Below, piece by piece: positions 50,736-60,288 of a DNA stretch of 64,000 bases (position 1 is the stretch's first letter; each line of letters opens with the position of its first letter). This DNA comes from Polynucleobacter necessarius. GTDB taxonomy: Bacteria > Pseudomonadota > Gammaproteobacteria > Burkholderiales > Burkholderiaceae. The position numbers and the translations under genes were made by a program. The DNA lies in assembly GCF_900096755.1 (NCBI RefSeq), contig NZ_LT615227.1, forward strand, positions 972,489-1,036,488, read 5' to 3'. Under the pieces are notes generated by a model. It was not told where the DNA came from. It saw nothing but the letters and a program-made list of their open reading frames with translations, and ran no database searches.

Positions 50736-51215
50736 GTTAAGTACCGCTAAGGACTGAGCCTTGTGCGGTTTAAGAGTGTGGTTCATGCAAATCTCATTTT
50801 TTGCTTAGTTCACCAAGTTAACGCTTGGTTAATTCGGTGCCACACTTGACGATCGCCGCAGAGACCTCCTTCCTTTAGGTCATCAATGCAGGCGCGCGCC
50901 TGAAAACTGTCTTCTAATCGCGGGTCGCGGCATACGGCACACCAACCCTGCGCCTCATTACAACGGGGGAGGGGCGTTAAGTACCGCTAAGGACTGAGCC
51001 TTGTGCGGTTTAAGAGTGTGGTTCATGCAAATCTCATTTTTTGCTTAGTTCACCAAGTTAACGCTTGGTTAATTCGGTGCCACACTTGACGATCGCCGCA
51101 GAGACCTCCTTCCTTTAGGTCATCAATGCAGGCGCGCGCCTGAAAACTGTCTTCTAATCGCGGGTCGCGGCATACGGCACACCAACCCTGCGCCTCATTA
51201 CAACGGGGGAGGGGC
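50736..51215. repeat. 240-bp tandem duplication of the rne leader/promoter region
   Basis: Copies 50736-50975 and 50976-51215 appear identical and lie wholly between rne and the divergent rluC. No junction homology is visible. If real, the rne promoter and long 5' leader are present twice. In E. coli this leader mediates autoregulation of rne. Whether that holds here is unknown. Confidence 0.92.
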
Positions 51216-51392
51216 AACCCCGGGAGTCTATATTAAAGGGCGACTCCAAGCTCCACGATTTAAACCTGACTTTAGGTTGGTCTTGGGCCAATAAATTGGC
51301 TAGAGCGTTGATTATATGGCACAAGTTGAATGACAATGGGGTATCGTTGAGTCCCTTGTTATCCTCTGTCGAGGTGGCCAGAGAGATAAATC

Positions 51393-52424
51393 ATGAAACC
51401 CGACCCAGTATCCAAGCCAAAAGCAGCCCAAACTAAAGCCCCAGCCGCAGTCCATTTGCAGACTATTGGCCCGGAAGAGGCTGGCCAGCGCTTAGACAAC
51501 TATCTATTGCGTTGGGCCAAAGGGGTCCCTAAAAGCCATGTTTACCGAATTATTCGGTCTGGCGAGGTGCGGGTGAATAAAAAACGGGCAGAACCCACAA
51601 CTCGCCTCATTGAGGGTGATGTGGTCCGTTTACCCCCAGTCCGGATTGCTGAGCCATCCCAAATGGCGGCTGTTAATACCGCCCAAACCAAATCTCGGGC
51701 GCGAGGCTATTCAGACAAAATGCCCATCCTTTTTGGGGACGAGGCGCTCTTAATAGTGGATAAACCTGCCGGATTAGCCGTGCATGGCGGTTCCGGAATT
51801 GCGCTGGGCGTTATTGAAACCTTACGGATTACCCGTCCTGAGCTTAAGTTCTTGGAGTTAGTGCATCGCTTAGACCGAGATACCTCAGGTGTTTTGTTGT
51901 TGGCAAAAAAGCGTAGCGCCTTGGTGGAGTTGCATCGCCAAATTCGTGAAGGTCAAACAGATAAGCGCTATTACTTGCTTGCACATGGTGAAATTGTGCA
52001 AGGTGCGCAGGTCATGCAACTCAAATATCCATTGCATAAATATCTGCTGCCCAATGGAGAGCGCCGTGTTCGTGTCGACCCAGATGGGTTGCCAAGTCAT
52101 ACTGCTTTGCGCGTCATCAAGTCCATGAAGCGAGAAGATGCAGCTATTACATTGGCTGAGGCGCAATTAAAGACTGGTCGTACCCATCAGATTAGGGTGC
52201 ATCTACAAAAGTTAGGGCACGCCATTTTGGGTGACGATAAATACGGCTTTGAAGACTTAGACAAACTGATTAAATCAAAACGTTTGTATCTGCATGCCCA
52301 TCTTGCCGGCTTTACTCATCCACGCACTGGTGAAAAGATGCGCATAGAGTCACCGTTGCCATCAGAGTTTGCTGCCATGATGAAAAACTTCCCACCATTA
52401 ACTCAAGATGTCTCCAGTGAATAA
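51393..52424 (+). CDS. rluC: 23S rRNA pseudouridine synthase RluC
   Basis: A 343-residue enzyme that isomerises uridines at positions 955, 2504 and 2580 of 23S rRNA in E. coli. The S4 domain is at residues 25-75 (RLDNYLLRWAKGVPKSHVYRI). The catalytic motif is VHRLDRDTSGVLLLAKKRSA with the essential Asp. The C-terminal motif TGRTHQIRVHLQKLGHAILGD follows. Divergent from rne, as in many proteobacteria. Its stop overlaps the following HAD gene. It is intact. Confidence 0.93.
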   Translation: MKPDPVSKPKAAQTKAPAAVHLQTIGPEEAGQRLDNYLLRWAKGVPKSHVYRIIRSGEVRVNKKRAEPTTRLIEGDVVRLPPVRIAEPSQMAAVNTAQTKSRARGYSDKMPILFGDEALLIVDKPAGLAVHGGSGIALGVIETLRITRPELKFLELVHRLDRDTSGVLLLAKKRSALVELHRQIREGQTDKRYYLLAHGEIVQGAQVMQLKYPLHKYLLPNGERRVRVDPDGLPSHTALRVIKSMKREDAAITLAEAQLKTGRTHQIRVHLQKLGHAILGDDKYGFEDLDKLIKSKRLYLHAHLAGFTHPRTGEKMRIESPLPSEFAAMMKNFPPLTQDVSSE

Positions 52425-53082
52425 AGCAGATCGCCGTTATGACCTGATTGTGTGGGACTGGGATGGAACCATTATGGATTCCACGCCAACCATTGTGTAT
52501 TGCATTCAGCAAGCTTGCCGTGATTTAGGGTTCAAGGCGCCGGACGATACTTTGGCGAGTTCGGTGATTGGTTTGGGTATTCAGGATTCTTTGCGAAGAG
52601 CGGTGCCGCGGATTGAGCCGATTCATTTTCAAAAGCTCACCGATCGTTTTCGCTATCACTACCTTGCAAAAGATCATGAGTTAGACCTCTTTGTTGGTAT
52701 TCGTGAATTACTAGAAAAGCTCCGCGATGATCAGTACTTATTGGGGGTGGCAACTGGCAAATCTCGCGTGGGGCTAGATCGCTCTTTAAAGCATCATCAA
52801 ATTGGGCATCTTTTCCATGAAACGCGCACGGCAGATGAATCCTTTTCTAAACCGCATCCAGGGATGTTGTTGGAGCTATCGGATGTCACTCAAGTGCCTA
52901 CTCGGCGCATGCTCATGATTGGAGATACGACTCATGACTTGGATATGGCGGCCAATGCTGGTGTCGATGCGGTAGCGGTTACCTATGGGGCGCATCCACC
53001 TGAAACGCTCAAGACCTCGCAGTCATTGGCGCACGTCAATGATGTTGCTGAACTTGCGCAATGGCTTAAACAGAATTTGTAA
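52408..53082 (+). CDS. HAD-family phosphatase, Gph-like
   Basis: A 224-residue haloacid-dehalogenase phosphatase. The nucleophile motif is IVWDWDGTIMDST, motif II is GVATGKSR, and motif IV is MIGDTTHDLDMAANAGVDAVAVTYG. It overlaps the rluC end by 17 nt and precedes sppA, an order widespread in Burkholderiales. Phosphoglycolate is a plausible substrate but is not proven by sequence. It is intact. Confidence 0.87.
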   Translation: MSPVNKADRRYDLIVWDWDGTIMDSTPTIVYCIQQACRDLGFKAPDDTLASSVIGLGIQDSLRRAVPRIEPIHFQKLTDRFRYHYLAKDHELDLFVGIRELLEKLRDDQYLLGVATGKSRVGLDRSLKHHQIGHLFHETRTADESFSKPHPGMLLELSDVTQVPTRRMLMIGDTTHDLDMAANAGVDAVAVTYGAHPPETLKTSQSLAHVNDVAELAQWLKQNL

Positions 53083-53127
53083 TGTAGTAATTGAATTAGC
53101 AAGTAAGCAGGCAAGCAAAGGAATTAA

Positions 53128-54120
53128 ATGATGGAAAACAACTCAAATCCGAATTGGGAGCGTCAGGCTCTTGAGCATTTGTTATTAGAGAATTTAAAAG
53201 AGACACGCAAAGCGCGTCGCTGGAGGGTGGTATTGCGCATCCTCACCTTGCTAGTGATTATTGCGGCCTTACTATCTGTATTTGATTTTCATTTGCCAGG
53301 TCGTGGCATGAATATGGATATGGATATGGAAAAGCATACCGCTTTGGTAACGCTAGAGGGTGAGATTTCATCTAGTTCAATGGCTAATGCCATGGGCATC
53401 AATTCCTCATTGGCAGCTGCATTTGAGAATGAAAATAGTGCTGGTGTTGTCATGAGAATCAATAGCCCTGGCGGCTCTCCAGTTCAGGCTGGAATGATCA
53501 ATGATGAAGTTCACCGCTTGCGTAAGTTGTATCCCAATAAGCCGTTCTATGTCGTAGTTGAAGATATTTGCGCCTCGGGTGGTTATTACGTTGCTGCCGA
53601 TCAAATCTTGGTGGATAAAGCGAGCCTGGTTGGATCTATCGGCGTCATCATGGAGGGCTTTACCGGTTTAATGGATAAGTTGGGCGTCACACGTCGCATG
53701 ATTACCGCGGGCTCCAACAAGGGCATGATGGATCCATTATTTAGCAAAGAAGATCCTAAGCAAGTTGAAATGGTGAAAACCATGATTGATGAAATTCATC
53801 AGCAATTTATTGCAGCAGTTAAAGAAGGACGTGGTGCTCGCTTAAAAGAATCTACTGATTTATTCTCTGGCCGCATTTGGAACGGCGAGCAAGCTGTGAA
53901 GATTGGTTTGGTGGATGGCTACGGCACAGTGGATACAGTGGCGCGTGATGTTTTCAAGGCGCCAGATGTGCTTGACTACACCATGAAAGAAAACTTTGCG
54001 GAGTGTGTTGCTAAGCGCTTTGGTGCCGAGGCTGGTGCCGCTGCTGGTAAGGCTTTAGTAAAAACGCCAGACCTCAGTAAGTCAGCAAAAATCAGGGCTC
54101 AACAGAGCTTATCAAGTTAG
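53128..54120 (+). CDS. sppA: Signal peptide peptidase SppA, S49 family
   Basis: A 330-residue membrane protease that degrades cleaved signal peptides. A single helix is at residues 33-55 (VVLRILTLLVIIAALLSVF). MRINSPGGSPVQAG and VEDICASGGYYVAADQI contain the nucleophilic Ser, and SLVGSIGVIMEG and the Lys of LFSKEDPKQ/MIDEIHQQF region complete the fold. It is the short, single-domain form. It is intact. Confidence 0.9.
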   Translation: MMENNSNPNWERQALEHLLLENLKETRKARRWRVVLRILTLLVIIAALLSVFDFHLPGRGMNMDMDMEKHTALVTLEGEISSSSMANAMGINSSLAAAFENENSAGVVMRINSPGGSPVQAGMINDEVHRLRKLYPNKPFYVVVEDICASGGYYVAADQILVDKASLVGSIGVIMEGFTGLMDKLGVTRRMITAGSNKGMMDPLFSKEDPKQVEMVKTMIDEIHQQFIAAVKEGRGARLKESTDLFSGRIWNGEQAVKIGLVDGYGTVDTVARDVFKAPDVLDYTMKENFAECVAKRFGAEAGAAAGKALVKTPDLSKSAKIRAQQSLSS

Positions 54121-54505
54121 GCCAACAGTAGAAATACAGTTGGCCTATTTTGTAATGAGGCGCATGCAGCTTCATTCGGATAGCGCTTGCGCCAGTCCGC
54201 AATCGACAGCGTTGTAATCATTTCAGACTCAGATCTACGCCAAGACAAAGCAAGCTTTGTGGCGCTAAAGAATTTAAACAGGCCATCAGCATCGCAGTAA
54301 TTTCTTGAATTGAGCAGGCCAATGGAGAAACGCTGTCAATCGATTTTAATAAAGCACGCGCTGTTTTTGTGTCTTCCACAATCCAGTATTTTAGTTTGGC
54401 CGATTGCGCAATAGTTTCGCTAGGAAGCACCCATGGTAATTGCTCGACACGAGCATCATCACCTAGGGTGTTGGGAACTAAATAAAGAGTGCCAAGCTTT
54501 GTCAT
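54117..54505 (-). pseudogene. RsmI-like tetrapyrrole-methylase-family methyltransferase, large internal deletion
   Basis: The N-terminus MTKLGTLYLVPNTLGDDARV and the segment IVEDTKTARALLKSI are typical of the SAM-dependent methyltransferase that neighbours sppA and maf in Burkholderiales. After SIQEI the sequence jumps to the last quarter (LMACLNSLAPQSLLCLGVDL), then a frameshift leads to MITTLSIADWRKRYPNEAA and an end at 54117. The central SAM-binding half is missing. The gene is 389 nt against an expected 700 or more. Confidence 0.78.
54121..54145 (+). terminator. Terminator after sppA
   Basis: GCCAAC / GTTGGC stem with a 12-nt loop followed by CTATTTT. A weak but plausible rho-independent signal. 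Confidence 0.5.
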
Positions 54506-54534
54506 GAATGATGTTTTCTGTTGATTGCTTCTTT

Positions 54535-55152
54535 TTACTGCTGAGTATTTTTTGGCGGGATTGCAAAACCTGCATCACGCAATAAGCCGGTTAAAGCAAT
54601 AAGCGGTAAGCCAATTAGCGCAGTGGGGTCATCACTCTTAATAGATTCGAGCAGGCTGATTCCAAGGCCTTCTGACTTGGCGCTACCTGCGCAATCATAA
54701 GGTTCTTCTGCAAGCAAGTAGGATTCCAAAACGCTATCGGGAAGTTTGCGAAAAGTTACTTCAGTAGGAACACACAATGTAGTTTGCGTATTCCCCTTCA
54801 TTAAGCATAGTGCCGTTTGAAAAATCACCGATTGACCGCGCATGAGTTGTAGTTGGGCTAATGCTCTTTCAAAATCACCTGGCTTACCAATAGCGGCACC
54901 ACAAAGATCAGCAACTTGATCGGAGCCAATCACCCAGGCATCGGGATAATCTTTTGCAACAGCCGCTGCTTTAGCGTGTGCGAGACGAAGCGCTAAATCA
55001 AGAGTGCTTTCGCCGGTGAGCGGTGTCTCATCTACCTTTGGTGAAATCACTTCAAATGGAATGCGCAGACGCTCTAAAAGTTCGCGACGATATTTGGATG
55101 TAGAAGCCAAGATGAGGCTTGGATTTTGGGACGCATTGGTGGAGGTACTCAT
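54535..55152 (-). CDS. Maf-family nucleotide pyrophosphatase (YceF-like)
   Basis: A 205-residue Maf/HAM1-like protein that removes modified or non-canonical nucleoside triphosphates. LILASTSKYRRELLERLRIPF is the Maf N-terminal motif, VDETPLTGES and VIGSDQVADL carry the catalytic acidic residues, and EEPYDCAGSAKSEGLGISL is typical of the YceF (7-methyl-GTP) subgroup. Divergent from DUF177. It is intact. Confidence 0.9.
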   Translation of the reverse strand: MSTSTNASQNPSLILASTSKYRRELLERLRIPFEVISPKVDETPLTGESTLDLALRLAHAKAAAVAKDYPDAWVIGSDQVADLCGAAIGKPGDFERALAQLQLMRGQSVIFQTALCLMKGNTQTTLCVPTEVTFRKLPDSVLESYLLAEEPYDCAGSAKSEGLGISLLESIKSDDPTALIGLPLIALTGLLRDAGFAIPPKNTQQ

Positions 55153-55195
55153 GTTTAGCTGTGCTTTCTAGTGCGCCTTCATTTAGACTGATGCT

Positions 55196-55771
55196 ATGAA
55201 TCGTAATCAAGTTTTACCTCAAGTCGAACTATCTGCCGAGCCCAGCGCTTTAAAAAAGGTGGATTTTTGCGCCCCACAATCCTATAAAGGGTCTGGTTTT
55301 TTAAGCATCCCAGACTTGCCAAGGGTGGCTGAGGGGGCTTCTGTCATCAATCCTGGGGATGGCTTTGATTGGTCTGTAAGAACCCATTTTGAAGATTCTC
55401 CAGGTAGCGAGCCACGCCAAATTTTGGATTTAGGTCTAAAAGGCCATCTACACCTGGTTTGCCAGCGCTGTTTACAAGATTGCGCGGTAGATTTTGACGA
55501 AAGTCGTCGATTTATCCTGGTGTCTACAGAAGAGGAGGCTGATTCCCACCCTCTGGAGGATGAGGAGCAAGAGCCACTGGTCGTTAGCCAGCATTTCAAC
55601 CTCCTAGAAACTATAGAAGATGAGATTTTGCTGTCTTTACCCTTGATTCCTAAGCACCCAGAGGGATTTTGTGAGCCTCACGCCTCAACCTTTGGCGATG
55701 AGGGGGTGGAAGAAGCTTCAAATGAGCGTGAAAATCCCTTTAACATTTTGAAAAATATGAAGAAAAACTGA
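55196..55771 (+). CDS. DUF177 (YceD) protein, upstream of rpmF
   Basis: A 191-residue protein. LKGHLHLVCQRCLQDCAVDFD, with paired Cys, and a C-terminal ENPFNILKNMK are the landmarks of DUF177, almost always encoded directly before rpmF. In E. coli and plants members are implicated in 23S rRNA accumulation. The acidic insert EEEADSHPLEDEEQEP is typical. It is intact. Confidence 0.88.
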   Translation: MNRNQVLPQVELSAEPSALKKVDFCAPQSYKGSGFLSIPDLPRVAEGASVINPGDGFDWSVRTHFEDSPGSEPRQILDLGLKGHLHLVCQRCLQDCAVDFDESRRFILVSTEEEADSHPLEDEEQEPLVVSQHFNLLETIEDEILLSLPLIPKHPEGFCEPHASTFGDEGVEEASNERENPFNILKNMKKN

Positions 55772-55876
55772 AATCAGGGGTTCTGTTTTAGCTGTTGTTT
55801 TGAGTGCGGTTTGTCGATAAATCAAGCATTTACATGCTTTTCCATGCTAGAATGTCGCCTTGCTTAGGAGTTCAAT

Positions 55877-56056
55877 ATGGCCGTTCAACAAAACAAAAAA
55901 TCACCTTCCAAACGTGGCATGCATCGTGCGCACGACTTTTTGACCGCACCTGCTACGGCTGTTGAAGCCACAACTGGTGAGGCTCATTTGCGCCACCACA
56001 TTTCACCAAACGGCTACTATCGTGGTCGTAAAGTTGTTAAAACCAAAAACGACTAA
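55877..56056 (+). CDS. rpmF: 50S ribosomal protein L32
   Basis: 59 residues: [20 protein letters not shown] at the start, then [21 protein letters not shown]. Length and sequence are standard for the proteobacterial non-zinc form. A TTAGGAG ribosome-binding site is located 8 nt before the ATG. DUF177-rpmF-plsX-fabHDG is the classical order. Confidence 0.97.
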   Translation: MAVQQNKKSPSKRGMHRAHDFLTAPATAVEATTGEAHLRHHISPNGYYRGRKVVKTKND

Positions 56057-56075
56057 TTTTTTAGTCAAAACAGAT

Positions 56076-56106
56076 AGAAGCGGCTCCAGTAAAAGCCGCT
56101 TTTTTC
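56076..56106 (+). terminator. Terminator/attenuator after rpmF
   Basis: AGCGGCT / AGCCGCT stem with an 8-nt loop and a run of T. Located between rpmF and plsX, it could set the ratio of ribosomal protein to lipid-gene expression. Confidence 0.75.
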
Positions 56107-56139
56107 TTGGATAAATCACTTGCAGCAATCAATGAGTTT

Positions 56140-57156
56140 ATGAGCGTTACTCTTGCTATTGATGCCATGGGCGGAGATCATGGAGTCGTCGTGACGGTTC
56201 CAGCTGCCTGCGATTTTTTAGAAAAACATTCTTCTGATGTGAAGATTGCCTTGGTGGGTGATCCAGATTTAATCAAGCAAGTCTTGAGTAAATCCCCAAA
56301 AGCTCCGATGGAGCGAATTCAAATTATTCCCGCGAGTGAAGTTGTGTTGATGGATGATCCCATCGAGGTGGCTTTGCGTCGTAAAAAAAATTCTTCAATG
56401 CGCGTTGCGATTGAGCAAGTGAAAGAGGGTGCTGCTGATGCAGTGATCTCTTCCGGCAATACCGGTGCGTTGATGGCGATTTCTCGCTACATCCTGAAAA
56501 CCCTTGAGGGCGTTGACCGTCCAGCCATTGCTACTGCCATTCCTAATGAGTTGGGGCGCGGTACCACTATGTTGGATCTCGGTGCAAATGCAGACTGTGA
56601 GCCAATGCACTTGGTTCAATTTGCTCAAATGGCGAACGTTATGGTGCAGGTTGTTGATGGCAAACAAAACCCTTCAATTGGCCTCCTGAATATTGGCGAA
56701 GAAGTCATTAAGGGCAATGAAGTTGTTAAGCAAACTAGTGAACTTCTACGTCAAACCAATTTAAACTTTTACGGCAACGTAGAGGGCAACGATATTTTTA
56801 AGGGCACGGCCGATATTGTTGTCTGCGATGGATTTGTTGGTAACGTGGTTCTCAAGGCAAGCGAAGGTTTAGCAAAAATGATGAGCGGCATGATTCGTGA
56901 AGAATTTAATCGTTCGTTGCTAACTAAATTGATGGCTATTTGCGCAATGGTGCCTTTGCTTAGAGTGCGCAAGCGTGTTGATCATCGTCGTTATAACGGT
57001 GCGGTATTGTTGGGTTTACGTGGCTGCGTCATTAAGAGCCATGGAGCTGCTGATCGCTTTGCGTTTGGCTTTGCCTTAGATCGCGCTTATGAGGCGGCTA
57101 AAAATCGCATGGTAGAACGTATTGCTGCAGCCTTTGTGGTAGAGACAAAAGTATGA
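56140..57156 (+). CDS. plsX: Phosphate acyltransferase PlsX
   Basis: A 338-residue enzyme making acyl-phosphate from acyl-ACP for phospholipid synthesis. The start at ATG 56140 gives [18 protein letters not shown]. The open frame extends 11 codons upstream to a TTG inside the terminator, which is less likely. Other motifs are [27 protein letters not shown] and [17 protein letters not shown]. It overlaps fabH by 4 nt. It is intact. Confidence 0.93.
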   Translation: MSVTLAIDAMGGDHGVVVTVPAACDFLEKHSSDVKIALVGDPDLIKQVLSKSPKAPMERIQIIPASEVVLMDDPIEVALRRKKNSSMRVAIEQVKEGAADAVISSGNTGALMAISRYILKTLEGVDRPAIATAIPNELGRGTTMLDLGANADCEPMHLVQFAQMANVMVQVVDGKQNPSIGLLNIGEEVIKGNEVVKQTSELLRQTNLNFYGNVEGNDIFKGTADIVVCDGFVGNVVLKASEGLAKMMSGMIREEFNRSLLTKLMAICAMVPLLRVRKRVDHRRYNGAVLLGLRGCVIKSHGAADRFAFGFALDRAYEAAKNRMVERIAAAFVVETKV

Positions 57157-58139
57157 GCATCTTTGCAAGAATCGCCGGAACCGGAAGCTATCTTCCGGAA
57201 ATGCGTTTAACAAACCAGGATTTGGTTGAGCGCTTAGCTAAAACAGGTTTGGAAACCAGTGATGAATGGATTACCACTCGCAGTGGTATTTCTGCGCGTC
57301 ACTTTGCCGCTGAAAATGAACTCACTAGCGATCTCGCAGTGAAAGCTTCTCAAGCTGCTTTAGCGAGCGCCGGCATTACTTCTGAGGATTTAGATCTCAT
57401 TATTTTGGCCACTTCTACGCCAGATCATTTGGGCGGCTTTCCAAGTACCGCTTGTGTAGTGCAAGATAAGTTAGGTGCACACACTTCTTGTGCTGCTTTT
57501 GATGTCCAGGCAGTATGTGCTGGCTTCACTTATGCGCTCGCTATTGCTGATGCGTTTATTCGTTCTGCAACCTATAAAAAAGTATTGGTGATTGGTGCGG
57601 AGACTTTTTCGCGCATCCTAGACTTCCAAGATCGTGGCACCTGTGTTTTATTTGGTGACGGTGCAGGCGCAGTAGTGCTTGAGGCTTCGAAAGAACCAGG
57701 CATTCTCTCTACTGCCTTGCATGCTGATGGAAGCCAGCGCGACATTTTGTGTGTCCCAGGACGATCTGGCAATGGCAAGGTACATGGTTCCCCATTCATG
57801 ACCATGGATGGTCAAGCGGTATTTAAATTGGCTGTGAAGGTATTGGAGCAAGTGGCGCATGAAGCGCTCGAGAAGGCCAACCTTAAGCCAGAGCAAATCG
57901 ATTGGTTGGTGCCACACCAAGCCAATATCCGCATCATGGAAGGAACTGCCAAGAAGATGGGTATGTCCATGGATAAAGTCATTGTGACAGTCCATGAGCA
58001 TGGCAACACTTCTGCGGCATCCATATCATTGGCCTTAGATAGCGGTGTGCGTTCTGGCCAAATTCAACGTGGCCAACATCTCTTATTAGAGGGTGTTGGC
58101 GGCGGATTTGCTTGGGGTGCTGTAGCTCTCAAGTATTAA
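57153..58139 (+). CDS. fabH: Beta-ketoacyl-ACP synthase III
   Basis: A 328-residue enzyme that starts fatty-acid chains by condensing acetyl-CoA with malonyl-ACP. The catalytic triad is visible as Cys in [13 protein letters not shown], His in [10 protein letters not shown] and Asn in [11 protein letters not shown]. The [15 protein letters not shown] end is typical. It overlaps plsX and is followed by fabD. Confidence 0.95.
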   Translation: MSIFARIAGTGSYLPEMRLTNQDLVERLAKTGLETSDEWITTRSGISARHFAAENELTSDLAVKASQAALASAGITSEDLDLIILATSTPDHLGGFPSTACVVQDKLGAHTSCAAFDVQAVCAGFTYALAIADAFIRSATYKKVLVIGAETFSRILDFQDRGTCVLFGDGAGAVVLEASKEPGILSTALHADGSQRDILCVPGRSGNGKVHGSPFMTMDGQAVFKLAVKVLEQVAHEALEKANLKPEQIDWLVPHQANIRIMEGTAKKMGMSMDKVIVTVHEHGNTSAASISLALDSGVRSGQIQRGQHLLLEGVGGGFAWGAVALKY

Positions 58140-58195
58140 GAACTTATTATTTCTTTTTATTCATTTATTAGTTTCTTATTTAGCGAATTAATCTC

Positions 58196-59131
58196 ATGAC
58201 ATTTGCATTTGTATTCCCAGGCCAAGGTTCCCAATCAGTGGGCATGCTCAATTCGATTTCTGAGCGCCCAGAAGTACGCGCAACATTACAAGAAGCTTCT
58301 GAAGCTTTGGGTGAAGACGTTGCCAAATTAATTGCCGAAGGCCCTGCGGAGGCTTTGTCCTTGACTACCAATACTCAGCCAGTCATGTTGACTGCTGCTG
58401 TAGCGTTTTATCGTGCTTGGTTAGCTGCTGGTGGTTCTGCCCCTAAGGTCATGGCTGGTCATAGTCTTGGTGAGTACTCAGCATTAGTAGCATCAGGCGT
58501 AATTTCATTTAAAGATGCAGTGCCATTGGTGCGTTTTCGTGCTGAGGCAATGCAAACTGCAGTGCCTGTTGGTACTGGCGGCATGGCTGCCATTCTGGGT
58601 TTAGATGATGCAACCGTCATTAAAGTTTGTGCTGAAGCTAGTGCTGCCTCTGGTGGTGTTGTAGAGGCGGTAAATTTCAATGCACCAGGACAAGTGGTGA
58701 TTGCAGGTGCTAGTGATGCTGTTGCTAAAGCGTGCGAGTTATTAAAAGCTGCTGGCGCTAAGCGAGCCTTACCTTTGCCAGTTTCTGCGCCGTTCCATTC
58801 ATCCCTATTGCAACCAGCCTCTGAAAAACTCAAAGGCTACTTGGCAAATATCGAATTTAAAGCTCCAACTATTCCTGTGATCAATAACGTAGATGTAGAA
58901 ATCTTGAATGATCCTGCTGCGATTAAAGATGTATTGGTGCGCCAAGCTGCGAAGCCAGTGCGCTGGCAAGAAACTATTCAGGCAATGGCTAGTCAAGGCA
59001 TCACTCAAGTAGTGGAGTGTGGTCCTGGCAAAGTATTGGCTGGCCTGACTAAGCGTATTAATGATCAAGTTACCGGTGTGCCAGTATTTGATGAAGCTAG
59101 CTTGATTGAAGTTCTAGTAAGTCTTAAATAA
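58196..59131 (+). CDS. fabD: Malonyl-CoA:ACP transacylase
   Basis: A 311-residue enzyme with FVFPGQGSQSVGM at the start, the nucleophile in GHSLGEYSALVASG, the catalytic His in SAPFHSSLL and the end motif VVECGPGKVLAGL. It provides malonyl-ACP for elongation. It is intact within the fab operon. Confidence 0.95.
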   Translation: MTFAFVFPGQGSQSVGMLNSISERPEVRATLQEASEALGEDVAKLIAEGPAEALSLTTNTQPVMLTAAVAFYRAWLAAGGSAPKVMAGHSLGEYSALVASGVISFKDAVPLVRFRAEAMQTAVPVGTGGMAAILGLDDATVIKVCAEASAASGGVVEAVNFNAPGQVVIAGASDAVAKACELLKAAGAKRALPLPVSAPFHSSLLQPASEKLKGYLANIEFKAPTIPVINNVDVEILNDPAAIKDVLVRQAAKPVRWQETIQAMASQGITQVVECGPGKVLAGLTKRINDQVTGVPVFDEASLIEVLVSLK

Positions 59132-59181
59132 AATCTAGATAAAAGAAATCTAAAGAAACAAAAAAACAGCGGAAGACAAAT

Positions 59182-59925
59182 ATGAATCTCGACTTAAACG
59201 GACAAATTGCTTTAGTAACTGGCGCCTCACGTGGTATTGGCCAGGCGATTGCGGATGAGTTAGTAAAGTGCGGCGCAAAAGTGATTGGTACTGCTACCTC
59301 CGAAAGTGGAGCAAAAGCAATTGATGAGCGCTTAAAAGCATCGGGCGGTGCCGGTAAAGTATTGAATGTGACTGCGCCGAACGCTTGCGAAGAAATTATT
59401 GATTTGATCGTTAAAGAGTATGGCGGCATCAATATTTTGGTTAATAACGCTGGCATCACTCGCGATAACTTAGCAATGCGTATGAAGGGTGGCGAGTGGA
59501 CCGATGTGATTGACACCAACTTAAGTTCAGTTTTCCGTCTGTCGCAGGCGGTTATGCGTCCAATGATGAAGGCTCGTGGTGGCCGCATTATCAATATCAC
59601 TTCTATTGTTGGTCATATGGGTAACCCTGGCCAAGCGAACTATGCCGCTGCAAAAGCGGGTGTTTCTGGTATGACCCGTGCTTTAGCTCGTGAAATTGGC
59701 AGTCGGAATATCACCGTGAACTGCGTTGCCCCTGGATTTATTGATACCGATATGACACGCGCCCTGAGCGAAGAGCAGCAAAACGCCCTAAAAGTGAACA
59801 TTCCGTTAGCTAGACTGGGTAGTCCTGAGGATGTGGCCCAGGCAGTGGCATTTTTGGCCTCTCCAGCCGCCGGATACATTACGGGGAATACCCTACACGT
59901 CAATGGCGGACTCTATTTGGCCTAA
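59182..59925 (+). CDS. fabG: 3-oxoacyl-ACP reductase
   Basis: A 247-residue SDR with the NADPH loop TGASRGIGQAIADEL, NNAGITRDNLAMRMK, the active-site Ser in ITSIVGHMGNPGQ with Tyr/Lys in YAAAKAGVSGM, and VAPGFIDTDMT. It reduces the ketoacyl intermediate of fatty-acid elongation. It is intact. Confidence 0.96.
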   Translation: MNLDLNGQIALVTGASRGIGQAIADELVKCGAKVIGTATSESGAKAIDERLKASGGAGKVLNVTAPNACEEIIDLIVKEYGGINILVNNAGITRDNLAMRMKGGEWTDVIDTNLSSVFRLSQAVMRPMMKARGGRIINITSIVGHMGNPGQANYAAAKAGVSGMTRALAREIGSRNITVNCVAPGFIDTDMTRALSEEQQNALKVNIPLARLGSPEDVAQAVAFLASPAAGYITGNTLHVNGGLYLA

Positions 59926-60027
59926 CGGCAAAGCAAGAATTTGATCATTTTTAGGCGAATTTGCTAATTCGGTCCGCCAAACTGATAAAATCCTTTTCAT
60001 CGTTTTTTACAACCCCTGGGGAAATTA

Positions 60028-60267
60028 ATGGACAACATCGAACAACGCGTTAAGAAAATCGTCGCTGAGCAATTAGGCGTCGCAGAAGCAGAGATCAAAA
60101 ATGAATCTTCTTTTGTGAACGACTTGGGCGCTGACTCTCTTGACACTGTTGAGCTGGTTATGGTTTTGGAAGATGAATTCGGCATCGAAATTCCTGATGA
60201 GGAAGCTGAAAAGATCACCACAGTTCAGCTCGCGATCGACTTCGCTAAATCAAAAGCTCAGGGTTAA
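60028..60267 (+). CDS. acpP: Acyl carrier protein
   Basis: A 79-residue acidic helical protein. The phosphopantetheine Ser is in [13 protein letters not shown], followed by [14 protein letters not shown] good ribosome-binding site (TGGGGA) precedes the ATG. It carries the growing acyl chain. It is intact. Confidence 0.97.
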   Translation: MDNIEQRVKKIVAEQLGVAEAEIKNESSFVNDLGADSLDTVELVMVLEDEFGIEIPDEEAEKITTVQLAIDFAKSKAQG

Positions 60268-60288
60268 TTCCCTAGCTTAGGTATTACT

